From: Amphiura filiformis
Lineage: Eukaryota > Echinodermata > Ophiuroidea > Amphilepidida > Amphiuridae
Assembly (NCBI RefSeq): GCF_039555335.1
Contig: NC_092644.1
Span: forward strand, 43,076,667 to 43,140,666
Reading direction: 5' to 3'
Length of the DNA: 64,000 bases
The position numbers and the translations under genes are program-made. Of the stretch, positions 1 through 12,400 are shown piece by piece; within the stretch, counting starts at the first letter, position 1; each line of letters opens with the position of its first letter. Under the pieces are notes generated by a model, which was given only the letters and a program-made list of their open reading frames with translations, had not been told where the DNA came from and ran no database searches.

Positions 1-79
1 CTGAAAGAGGGGCTTGGTTTGTTTTGGGGGGCAACTACAAAGAAGGGTGATCTACTACTTAAGAAGAATTTTTTGGCCC

Positions 80-605
80 GAACTAATATGCCTCCAAAGT
101 CCAAACTAATATGCCTCCAGGCGCAATTTGACCGTGTTAAAGGTATGGGAGGGAGGCATATTAGTTGGGACTTAGGGTTAGGGTTTAAGGGATATGCTTA
201 AAATTATGTTACAGCTCATGATGATGGCGTACCTAGTCAACCGTAACCCTAATTCAACCCTAACTCTAACCCAAACCCCTTCTACCAAACCTACGTAGGC
301 CTACAGGGATTAAATTGGAAAACAAAATTATATAGGCCTATCTATAAATTATATTGACCTACCCCTACTGCAGCTAACGAACCACAGCGCAATGCATTAT
401 GGGATTGATTTGCTATGCGTTTAATGGGAAGGGTATCACAATCATTTATTAACATGGGTTTCACTGCGGCGTTCAGTCAAGGACACACTCTGTGGGCGTG
501 TGCGTTCAGTCGTAAGCGTAAATATTGATCGGGATGGTACGGCATACAGGTGAACTTTTTTTCAGTAAGCTAGGGGTCTTTTTTTAGCGGAGGCATATTA
601 GAGAA
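80..605. repeat. Inverted copies of an AATATGCCTCC motif
   Basis: AACTAATATGCCTCC occurs twice near 81-119 and in inverted form at about 154-169 and 589-603. This suggests remains of a foldback element, but no clear target duplication was seen. The rest of the first kilobase has no recognisable gene. Confidence 0.4.
165..282. repeat. Degenerate telomere-like TTAGGG/CCCTAA tract
   Basis: TTAGGGTTAGGG at about 172-183 and imperfect CCCTAA units at 243-280 (AACCCTAA, AACCCTAACTC, AACCC). The tract is too short and mixed in strand to be a chromosome end. Confidence 0.5.
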
Positions 606-1048
606 GATGGCCAATATTTTCAATTCTGAAGTGAAAATTGGTCAACCATGGGCGGTCACACACATATAACATCATAGGATATTTCAAGTGGATGTCTAAC
701 TACTTGAGAATAAAGGACTATGAAATAGATGCGACAGGATTACCTACGGGATTATCTCAAGGATATAATTCCGTTGACCCTCCTCTTTATTACATCTTCT
801 CTGCTCGTACTAAACAATGCTAAAGGTTACCCCTGCGACCCCTAGCCGCTTGTGTCGAGTCTTGCATGCTTTAGCGCTGGACACGATTGGCAAAACACAT
901 TCTCATGATTCTGAATACGTCATGTTTTCCAACAGGTTTTACGTTGTGTAAGGCAACATTTAGTGGCATGACATGCATAAGCACGCAATTATTACTCGTT
1001 TCATATTCCTATATCAGAAAATGATGTAAAACATGTACTGACACCGTA

Positions 1049-1552
1049 AATCAAACTCAAAATACACCCACCTTCAGCGATCGTATACACAATCTACACG
1101 CCATTTTTAGATTTGGTAACTAAAAAGGTGCGGTCAAATTGATATTTTGCTGTTCTCGGATCGGATACTGACTTTCGATGACTGACTTTCGATACTAGAG
1201 ATGGGCGTAGCTCGGGGCGTATGCCAAACAAGAAATATCTTTAAAAAAGACAACTTGCCCCCCCCCCCAATTTGAGGGCTCATAATTATTGCACAGCCCC
1301 TAATTTTGCATTGACAAGTACTATGAATGCTACATGTAGGCCTAGCGCATCGCACAGAATTTGTTATATATCAAGAAGTTCAATCTGGGAGCAAAATTCG
1401 CTAGTTTCGAATTGCAATTTTCACGTGCCAGCTGACGCGCTTCGCGCACATTTGTTCCATTCAATTTTCATTCTTGATCATTTAACTTGAAATTGGTATT
1501 GAAATTGGCAGACTTTCTGAACTTCGCGCGGAAGTTATTCAGAGAAACTTAA
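1049..1552. repeat. Dispersed repeat, uninterrupted copy (empty target of the 5.4 kb element)
   Basis: About 500 bp shared with 27017-27080 plus 32506-32940. The two copies agree closely by eye through the GGTGCGGTCAAATTGATA region, the poly-C stretch and the GAAGTTATTCAGAGAAAC end. In this copy TTTTAGAT at 1105-1112 runs straight into TTGGTAAC, so it preserves the pre-insertion sequence. The short coding frames here have no recognisable product. Confidence 0.85.
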
Positions 1553-2779
1553 GGGCCGTGAGGCAGTGAAGCCATAAATGGAAGATAGGAAATCCAAGTT
1601 AAGCCGTTTGTGCAATAGTTTGAGGAATTCGCAAGATTGTTCAAGAAATATGAGTGTTAAAAGAGGAAGGTGTTGGTATTAGAATATGGAAATGGATAGC
1701 TATGCATTATTGAGGAAATTTACAATTCATCACCAGTGGAGGTAGGCCTATTCAATGTACTTTAACAATTAACATAAAAGTCAATTCGGTGTATCAATGC
1801 TATAATGCCAGTGAGGAGAGGTCGACCTAAAAAATTTGGAAGAATTTAAAAAGAACCATAAAGCACCGAACAAGTTGTAAAGGATAATCTAGAAGGAAAT
1901 GGACCCATTAACATTAAGAGATAATCATAAAAAGGCAGTAACCAACGATGGTAACAGAATTGGAGATACAAGGGTTAGCGAGTAGCTGAGTGGCACCACC
2001 ACGATTTGAAGAAATTAAAATCGGAAACAAATGAAGAAGGCCAAATCAATCAGAATACTTGAACTTGATATGCAAATTTGATGCAACTGTTGATGCAAAA
2101 ATTGAAGAAGTTAAAACTAAGGGCATACTGCATGCAGGTGGGATATAGGTGCTTCACAAACAATTCAATATTTGTATATACCTTTCATATGATACTGTTA
2201 AAGAACACTCAGAAGAAGAAAGATGCTAAAAAATGGTGAAATTATTGACAAAGAAAGATGTAGTTGCAGAACTGAGGAGGCATTGTTGAGCAGTATTCAG
2301 AGTATTTCCATAAGTTTTCAGAAATATCTCTCTGATTCACTCATTCTACACCATAGGGGGATGGAGGGATAAATCCCCCCCGCCCCACATAGGGCCTGCA
2401 CTTTGTCTCGACATTTGAAAGGGACGTGAATTCATTTTTTAAATGTTCTGGATATAATGCAAGTTTGCAAGCAGGCAATCCCCATGAGGAAATCATTGCA
2501 TATTTGAGCGATTCTGTATTGTTTTCTCCCAAGCCTTTTTAGCATTTCATTTAAAATTTGCCCCTTATGTGGGTGCCAAAAATGGCTTCCCCCTTTCAAC
2601 CCAGGTTTCAACATGCCAAAAATATCCTTTTGGATTGGCCAAATATTCTTGCCTACTACCCCCCCATCCAATTTTACCCTCCCAGATCTCATGATTTATT
2701 ACACAGCCCTTAGCTTAGGGAATAATTTTTTAACTTTATGGTCAACAAGACAGGTAAAAATGCAAATCAATGAATTTAA
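1553..2779. other. No gene seen
   Basis: AT-rich with many stops on both strands. At 2520-2710 there is a fragment of the repeat family that carries the TAATTATGAGCCC motif and GCCAAAAAT units; the motif is degenerate here. Nothing else is supported. Confidence 0.5.
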
Positions 2780-3679
2780 GGGCTGGGGTATGAACGTTTG
2801 GACAGTATTTATTTTTGGGACATCAGAGCACATCAGACATATCGAATTGCATTCTGAATACGAAGAATGTCATTCTGATATCAAATAATTTTGATTTTTT
2901 GAAATTCACAATTTAATACACATTTTATGGCAAATCATTAAAAATTGATATTTTTGATATTTAACAGTACTTGAAGTAAACTTTATAAATCTGATGATTT
3001 ATACTTAAAGTGTATGTATAGTTTGATCAGCTCATAATCGGCGGGAATTGTTAGGCTTTTACCACTACGCCAAAAAGTAGACCCATGTTAAAAGTGATAT
3101 AGTTGACCTGTTTGGTCTATACTGTGCGTGTTAAAGAAAACAGACAACGTATAGGACTTACATTAATAATTTTTGACGCTTCTGGCGAGATGTCACAAGA
3201 CAATAATCGAAATACAACATTTAAATATTAATCCGCGATGTTATAAGGCCCGCCGATTACGAGCTGATCAAACTGTAGGTGGGATGAAAAGCCGACGATC
3301 AATTGAAAATTTTGACCTTTCGTATTGAAGATATGGATTTTTTTTCCCAAAACACCAAAAAAAATTAGGTCTTTCAATATGAAAGGTCAAAATTTTCAAT
3401 TGACCGTCGGCTTTTCCTCCCTGCTACATACACTTTAAGAATATATCATTAGATTTATATAATTTACTTGAGGACTGTTATATATCAAAAATTTGAAAAA
3501 TATCAAATTTTTATAATTTGTCATAAAATTTGTATTATATTGTGATTTTCAAAAATGAAAATTATTTGATATCAGAAAGACATGCTTCAGTATTCAGAAT
3601 GCAATTCGATGGGTCCGAGGTGCTCTCATGTCCCACAAAAAATACTGTCGAAACGCAATAAATGCTCATTTTAGATCCC
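2780..3679. mobile_element. Foldback DNA element with TTAA target duplication
   Basis: TTAA at 2776-2779 and 3680-3683 bound a 900 bp near-palindrome that begins GGGCTGG and ends GATCCC. The outer arms share GAATTGCATTCTGAATAC. Inner arms pair 3018-3042 with 3250-3273 (around TTTGATCAGCTC) and 3290-3330 with 3376-3416 (around GGTCAAAATTTTCAATTGA). There is no coding capacity. The TTAA target is typical of piggyBac-like or Kolobok-like transposases, which would have to act in trans. Confidence 0.8.
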
Positions 3680-3683
3680 TTAA

Positions 3684-5744
3684 TGACTTGGGGCCAATTT
3701 TATAGCCAATTGGTTGGAAGAAACATGGCAAGTTGAAGATTACGTCTTGTTTCGCTTTGAAGCCGAGCCGGCTACACCACTGGCCTCCTAGTATCAGAGG
3801 GGATATGGCATAATTTTTACTGTCTGGTTTTTTTTTTCTTGTTTTTTCTATGGGATGGAAAATTTAAGGTCAGCTTTGAAGCAAAGCTAGCCAGATGTGT
3901 AAAAATATGAACACGAGATATAATATGTGGAAAAATGATTGATCTTGCGGAAAATTGGAACCTGAAAGTTCTTTCCAATCACCCACACTCCTCTGCATTA
4001 CACCAAGTTTTTAAATGGACAACCCCCCACCCACAGCATCATCTCAGAAGAAGATGAAGGTGTGGCATCTAAGGTATGTCCAAGGTATGTCTATTATAGC
4101 TGGTGTCTATAGAAATGGTACCTTTTTGTGTAATGACTATTGGAAATGGGTACTGTAAGAATTTTATAGTAGAATTATTTTGATTAGCTTTGAAAGATGG
4201 ACCAATGATCAAGCCATTTTCCTCCGCTCCGTTTCTTTGTGCTTCTATCTTCACCATGTGCAGGTGCATATGACATTCATAAATCTTCATGTAGAACAAT
4301 ACACAAAAGATGAGACATAACACAATTCAATTAAAATTTGATTGTCTGCAGGGGACACTTTTATTTCAAACAATTGCTAAATACGGATTCATTCTCCTCC
4401 TCCAAAATCTATTACAAATTTGCATGCAGTTTTGTTCTATTTCAGCAAAGTGCAGCATAAATTGTTTTGAGAAAATATTTGATGTGTTTCTTTGTTGAAT
4501 ACAATCTTGTGTTAAAACTTGAAATTATATGTAAAATCTCACAACACGGAATTATACCATCCCTAATTTTATAAAATAATTATTTGCCATCGCAGTGTGA
4601 CGTCAAAATTGATCAATGCCAGATCAACTGGTTCATGCTATCTGTGTTTGGAACCACAATCAAAATGATCACTAGTAGTCAATAGGTTGCTAGTAGGTGT
4701 GCAAACCCAGCATGAATAATTAAGGTATAATGTATTCACTACGATGGCGAATAACATTCCCCTCTTGCCAAACATTAAGACTAGTATACCTACATATTAC
4801 TAGGTATACTAATCTCACACCAAAAGAAAACCTGTATTTTGGGGTAATATATTATATACTACTAGTAATTTTAATTTGACCAAAATGCTTTCAGAACAAT
4901 TTTTGGATTAAAAGGCATTGTTACATTAACAATACCTTTGAATTATAATAATTAAGATATATGCAGAAAATGGTATGCATGTTGGCAAGTATTCAAAAAT
5001 TATTATCAATTACTACAAGGTACAACACCGACATCTGACATTTCTTGTTTGGTAGAGATGGGTTCGCCTGTTTGATTGATTCTGCATTACCTTTTACCAA
5101 GCAACAGATAAGAAAGAGCTGCTGTTATAAAAGGCTGGTTGATGTGGGCTCAAATTTGATAGCTCAATAAAAGACAGTTGCTACATACATATGGCGGAAG
5201 AGCTGTTAGAACCCAACAATTGCCATATGGGGGGGGGGGGTAGGGCCCCCCCTAAACACCCCTGGATCCACTACTGGAGTAGAAAGCAAATTGGTATTAC
5301 AATCATGCAAAATAAAATGTACAACAAAATGCATTGAAGTGCTTATATAAATACAATATTTACCAAAACATTAGACCTTTTAAAAATCTCCTAAAATAAC
5401 GATATTGCTGTGAGGTAAATACCAGAGATACTAAAAATGTACCATTGTACATCTCTTATGTTTAAAACTGCATACATTATTGGCCCAGGCGTGCAATGCA
5501 TCATAGATTGTGAACGAAGGGTCCATATATGAGCCAGTATAAAGTTTATCATCTGTAGATCCATATATACATGCATTAATCTACACAATATGCTTATTTT
5601 TATTTTTACTTTGTTTTAAATATATATAATTTAATTTATTGAAATTAAAAGTTATTTCACACAGAGCAATTTGCTCTTTCTCACATTCATGTATTTCAAG
5701 ACAGATGTGCTCTTCTTTCCACATGAAATTTTAAAAATTATTCA
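3684..5744. other. No gene seen
   Basis: AT-rich sequence with no convincing exon. It includes a G run near 5228 followed by CCCCCCTAAACACCCCTGG, part of a common-looking repeat. The region may contain downstream or 3' UTR sequence of the ACADM gene near its right end. Confidence 0.4.
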
Positions 5745-5870
5745 AAGTAGGGATTAATCCTACCCCGCTGAGTTGATCACATACGAAGTCCAGATTTTTT
5801 TAAATGATGGATTTCAACACACATGTATATATGGCCCCAGAGTTATCTCTGCATACTGACAAATAACAAG
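5745..5870. repeat. Direct repeat, copy 1
   Basis: Similar to 6784-6915 on the same strand: both hold GTTGATCACATAC or GATGATCACATAC, AAGTCCAGATT and CAACACACATGTATA. Divergence is noticeable, so this is an old dispersed repeat. It lies downstream of the ACADM stop. Confidence 0.65.
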
Positions 5871-6341
5871 ATTACTGTAAACCGTACCTATAAACCCTGT
5901 CAAGCAATTTGCTGTCCTTCGGTAGTGACCATGGCAAGATGACTTTGTACTGCAAGAAATGCCATAACAGTTCACTTACTATAATACATCTCATTACATC
6001 AATGACACTCCCATTACATTTGTGCAGGATCCCTTTGTTATCATTTTGAGAATATTACTGTGCCGATAGTTAAGAAATAAATCCATTTTGCAAGACCTGG
6101 ATGGGCTCTGTGAATTGAGGTACATTTCTTCACTATTGACCCCTTTTGCACTAAATTGCAAATCAGTACAGGATATTGAAATGAAAGAAATGCATTATGG
6201 GCAGTGCAAGATATCTTCTCCGGCCCTCTACAGACAATAAAATACAAAGGAACGGTTTACAGTTATCTGTGATTCATCAGTATGCGTATGAGAAAATCAC
6301 AACAATATAATAATCATAGTCTATATTTGTTGAGTCGTTGA

Positions 6342-6422
6342 TTACATTGCCATCTGTTTAGCTTTAGTGAGGAGCTCCCTGGATATAATCACCCTCTGGA
6401 TTTGGGCTGTGCCTTCATAGAT
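6342..6422 (-). CDS. ACADM: ACADM terminal coding exon with catalytic Glu
   Basis: 81 bp including the TAA stop. It encodes [20 protein letters not shown] and ends AKQMAM. The Glu of IYEGT is the catalytic base in the family. Acceptor CTCCACAG. The C-terminus is slightly longer than, and different from, the vertebrate HIDKYKN ending. Candidate minus-strand AATAAA signals occur at about 5598-5604 and 5635-5640, which would give a 3' UTR of about 0.7 kb; this is not proven. Confidence 0.94.
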   Translation of the reverse strand: MYEGTAQIQRVIISRELLTKAKQMAM

Positions 6423-9400
6423 CTGTGGAGGAAAGAAAACAAACAAACAAACAAATAATATATTAGAATTGGAGAGTGGAGAGTTGTCTGTTATTGACTC
6501 ATTCTTTTCGAATCATGGTCATCCTCAAAAAAAACTGTTAATTGAAATCATTTCCATTTTAACATTAAACTTATTTATATGATTACAACTGAAAGCCGAT
6601 TTGGAAATGGATAAATCCTGTCAATTCCTGTACCAGAAGTAAAGGATGACCACACATTAAGGGAACGGATAGCAACATTTGCACGGTATTTCTTGTAGGA
6701 CATAAGAGCACATCAAAAATATTGAGTTGCATTCTGAATACGAAGAATGTCCTTCTGATATCAAATAATCAAATCATTCATTAAGTAGGGACTGATCTAA
6801 CCTGCTGAGATGATCACATACATTGTACTGTGATAATAAGTCCAGATTCTTTTTAATGGTGGATTCCAACACACATGTATACTGGGCCTGAATTATTTCC
6901 GCATATATTGACAAGCAACAAATTATTGAAATTTGCGATATAATACAAAGTTGATTGCAAATTATTAAAAATTAACATTTTTGACATTCAACCGTCTTCG
7001 AAGTAAACTTTATCAATCTAATGATATGTACTTAAACTGTATGTAGCTGGGAAGAAAAGCCGACCATCAATTGAAAATTTTGACATTTCGTATTGAAGAT
7101 ATACAATTATATCCCAAAAGACCTAAAACTTTGGGAAAAAATTTATATCTTCAATACGAAGATGGACTTATGGTTTTAATTTCATTGCATTTATCGCGAT
7201 AATATCATTTTCCATGCGGTTCTGTGTGCGCCACCATCTTGAATTTGATCCCGGAAGTGAGTGATTCTTCCAAAAGCTTTTTTCACTAAAAATTCACTTC
7301 TACTAAATGCCCCCTTTGGGAAAAATACAACGCCCCTGGGGCATTTATTGTAAACAATACGGTAAGTACAAATTTCCAACTGTTTTAGTGACAAACATTA
7401 TGATCACAGAATGTCCCATTACCTGATAAATCTTGGCATCTCGCATTAGTTTCTCCACTGGATAATCTGAATTGAATCCATTGCCACCAAATATTTGCAC
7501 AGCATCTGTGGCAGATTTGTTGGCCACATCAGCAGCCATGGCTTTGGCTAGGGAGGCAAAATAGGTGTTACGACGTCCTTGGTCAATTTCCCAGGCGCCA
7601 CGCATTGTCAACAAGTGTGATGCCTCGATACCGATAGCCATGTCTGCTAGGATGAAGGCTACACCTTGGTGCTGGGGAAACAAACACAAACAAACAAATA
7701 ATATCAGAGTATCTTACAGGGACTGTGTTTTGGAATTCGCAGGAGAGCATTACATTATACATAGCTCTTCTGAAGAATTCAAAGAGAGCTGTTTTGAGCA
7801 TTTACAATTAAATGTAAGTAGAGATAAAAATCACTCTCCTATATCAGATTTAAGGAGAGCAGTAGAGAGTGATTGCTCTCGCTCTCCTCAAAAGGCATTC
7901 ACTGATCATACACAAATTAAAGCAATATTGTAAGACTTCTGACAAAAATTACTTTTTTTGTTGACAATATATACAACATACATTTATTATCCTATTCAGT
8001 AAAACAGATTTTTGATTGAGGGCATCTATCTTCCTCAGCAAATCTTTCAGTACTGCTTTAAGGTAGGCTCTCTATCTATGGACCATTATGAACTCATTAT
8101 GAACAGATGTTTTTTGTATGTCAAGTACTCAACTAAAAAAAATAAATGTAGATATTTATATAGCGCTTTATGCCGTAAACAGCCTCAAAGCGCTTTACAT
8201 TTATTCCGCCGTCATTAGAATATGTCGGAACCACGTTTGCAGCCTACAAGTGGCGCAGGGTCCATCAGTACAACGACTGTGACTACCCCTAACAGCTTCC
8301 CATTGCACCTGGGTGGGTGGGGTGAACTTATCCACTGTTGCACATAATAGCTCTTTAAAACCAACAATGCAAAGGCAGGTTTTCTAAATATTTTCACAAT
8401 ATTGGTTTATTAGTAGAGAGACATTTGAGAATCTTTTAGAATCTTTGCAATAATAAAAGCAACATATGAACCATTCAAGCAATGTTCCAGGCTATGGAAT
8501 ATATAAGACTGTGCTCAAAATAGGCTCAAAATAAAATGATTTACACGCTCTAAACTTGAGTTCAACTTGGATCTGCACCTTTTGATGACCCAATTCCTCC
8601 TCGCTCTACATATGGAAATGGGTTGACTGCACTTTGCAACAGCTTTAGAACACATCTGTAAAATTGAAAAATCTATATGCTGTCAAGTTATTTAAAATTA
8701 ACAAGTAACCAAACTACCTACCTCACAAATGTACCTGCCAAATGTTTTTCTTTCCATGGAATATTTAGTGGCCTCATCCAAAGCTCGCCTTGCTAAACCT
8801 ACTGCTCCTGCTGCAACCTATGGGAGGAAAATCCAATTAAATAAACAAAATATTATTTTTAAAGCCGTTAACATCCAAAACAAAGAAATAAGATGGAAGA
8901 TGTCATAATCCATTATATATTCAAGCATAATGATATGGGAATTTTCCCATATTGGATTGTCTCTTGTGGAGACCAAATTCATGGCTGGCCTTTGGTAACA
9001 GCTAATCCCATCCCATTTAAATAAGGTTTTAAGTTGTATGATGTGGTGCACATGTCTACACCTTTTTCCAATATCCATTACTTCAAAGTTATAATTTGGT
9101 TCACCTCAAGTTTGGTAGTGACGTCAATGCTTCTTCGCGGTTGCACTGCAAGCGTGCGAACAAAACGCTCATGTATGTGTGCATGCACACTTAGGGTGTT
9201 TAACTTTACATGTGCGATTTGATACTGCGGCACGGGAAATACGCACATACGTTACTATCAAACCTGAGATGAACCAAATTATAGTAAATACATTCCTCAT
9301 ATACTACCAACTTACAGGTGGTCTTGTCTTGTCGAATGCTCCCATGGCAATCTTGAATCCAGCACCTTCACCAAGGAGGACATTTTCTTTGGGTACGCAC

Positions 9401-12400
9401 GACATCTTCAAATGTGATCCCTCGTGTGTCTGATGCACGCTGACCCATGTTCCATTCCTTGAGGTACAATAATAGATGAAAAAGATAAAGTTGAATTGGT
9501 AATATCTAGTGTCCAGCTATTCCTATCTACCCAAGCAACAATTCATTAGTTGGTACCGCACTTGATAATGAATTTAGTCAAATCTTCCAAATCTGTGAGA
9601 AGATTCAATGTTTCATCAATACTAACAAAACACAGGCATGTAATGTGTTACATCATTGCCACAATGAATTATCACACAATTTAGTAATATAAAGCCAATT
9701 TCAGACCTCAATTCAGGTGTTTGAAAGGGCTGCTTGCATTAAGAATGCAATTTATGTTAGGGATGACACCGTTCTAGTAAGGAAGGCTGCCTGTTATAAA
9801 CTAAAGAAATTTTTGAGTACTTCCATGGTCCGGTTACACATTGGTGATCAGCATTCACATAGAAGTGATTGAGGTCTCCTCCCCTTCTAAGCACAAACAA
9901 CCAATGGGTCAACTGTCTTGTTGTCAAGACCATTGACCAGCCAATCAGCGTTATTGTTTATCACTTATGTGTTTGCACTCTTGAACCACAGCACAGACCA
10001 CCGAAGTAATAAAACATTTACTTTATCAGTTCTATATTATACTAACACTAAGTGACTTCTAGATGTGTCTTTTGGTAATCTCAACCTAGTGCTAAAATGT
10101 CATGGGGTACAACTTACAAGACACAATATCTGTACAAATATGATAAAACTCCTGCATATACATCAAGACTTATAACAATCACTGTAGTAAAATCATAACA
10201 TTCACTTTCAATATGATAAATGAATGGCACAGATCATGCAGTGGTGTAAGAGTCAGGTGGTATTCACAGGCATAAATATTTGTATTTGCTGGGGTACAGT
10301 TCTACTCTGTCTAGTTAAACTGCTCCTATACCATTTTCACCGATGTGGCAGTGACGTCAACACGTTGAGGCAGCTTTTTCATGTGTGCATCTTGATTTTG
10401 TGAGAGCTGGTCAAAGCGAGTTACGGCTTTCTGGTTCTGACATATGATTAATTGTTGGAGGCGCAGGGTGCTGCTCACATCAGCTCTGTACATTTTGTAT
10501 GTTTTGACCATATTTTCTATCATCTCATTCCAAATTTGGTGTTGATGTACTGTGTTTGGACCAAGGATTTCAACTGGATCATTTTTATAGTAACTTTGTA
10601 ATCTCTAAAAGTGATATTGCTTGAAGTTTGAATTTTCATACGGACTTGAATCTTTCAAAAAGGGTCTTAAAACATATATTTTCTAATGTATTTTGCTGTT
10701 GTTATTTTTTGTATTTGTTTGTAAAGCACAATGTTCATATTTTTGGTATTGCGCTACATTAAGCGCTGTTGTTATGTTATGTCTTTAAGCATGTGCCTGC
10801 ATACGCCAGCGTCTTAGCTAGAAATTCAGGTTTGCCCGTCATTTGAATAAATTTGCCTGTCCCAATTTGACCTTTACAACATTTAACAGACTTCTACAGC
10901 CCATTGGGGGTTCAAAGATGTGCTGCTATAACCTTATTTTGCAAACCTGGTCTACTAAAAAGGTCAATAGACTTTCTAAACACCTACAATTATAATGTAG
11001 CATCTGTCAAAGGCATTAATTTTGCCCGTCCCAAGAGCAAACTCCCCGTCTAAAATGACGGCCAGACGGGTGGCTAGCTAAGACACTGGCCAGCGCTTTG
11101 AGCGAACGCTTCCTATTCGAAGATGTGCTCAATGAAATCCGCACTGACCTCACTGCCACATGAGAGTAAAAAATGGTATACCCATTATGATAATGACAAT
11201 CTGGGTTCCACTGTACCTTTCTCCCTGGCGTCAACCCAGGTGTGTCTCTATCCACAATGAAGCCAGTGAAAGCCTTGCTAGCAGGTGCTTTAGGGTCAGA
11301 ATCTGTTCTTGCTAACACAAAATACCAGCTGGCTTTTCCTCCATTAGTAATCCACATCTTGTTGCCATTCAGGACATAGTCATCGCCTTTCTTCACTGCC
11401 GTTGTCTTGAGACCAGCAACATCTGATCCGGCTCCTGGTTCTGTGACACAGTAGGCCTGGAATAAGATAACGTTTATTTGTTTTAATGCCCTAATTTAAT
11501 ATACTTGATGCAGACATGATATATTAATAGTATAAGAAAGTTTTAAACGTCAATATGATATAAACTGAGCTCAAAAAGAAACTTATAATTTTTTACAACT
11601 TGAGAATCACAAGGTCATATCTTAAAATAGTGTCAATCAAAATGAACCAAAATTACACACAGGATTACTTTAATACTCTACTCAAAACACATGTCAGTAA
11701 CCAAGCAGTTGTCCAACTGACACAACAGCAAAATGCACTGTCATGGGACAGCTTCCTGGAAGTTCCTCCACTTTCACAGCCCAACATTTGGCACCCAGCA
11801 CAAAAAAATCTGTGAGAATGCACACAAGATCCTTGCACAGATGATAAAACGGTGCTGCTTTCTGCTTTTCATACACTTTTTTCATGAAACAGGGCTGGGC
11901 TGTGAATGTGGTCCAGGATTCCAGGAAGCTGTTCCATGTCAGTGCATTTTGCTGTTGTGTCAGTTGGATATCTGCTTGGTTACTGACATGTGTTAAGAGT
12001 AGAGTATTGAAGTAAACCTGTGTGTAATTTTGGTTCAATTTGATGGACAGGATTTCAAGATATGACCTTGTGAAAAAATATATGTTTCTTTTTGAGCTCA
12101 GTTTAGTTTAGCGGTTCTCAATAGGCGGCCCGAAGCCAGGTACGTCAGGTGCTATTATGACAGGCGCTTATACTAACTAAGCCCAAGTGCCTAAACAAGT
12201 GATTTTGTTTCTAGGATGTGGTATGTCTCTGTGAATAAAATTTCTGTGAAAATAATCATTGGCCTGACTTGAGAGGATTTACAAAAGTAATGTATGGTAT
12301 TTTTTCACTTCACCTGTGATTTCCATTGCATATCTCATGTTATCTAATCAGTGATTTGCCAGACTACGATACCCTACAATTCATCCAAATTCAGATTTGT

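Noticed and set aside
165-282. True telomere at the left end
   Set aside because: Units are degenerate, on both strands and interrupted; it is interstitial.
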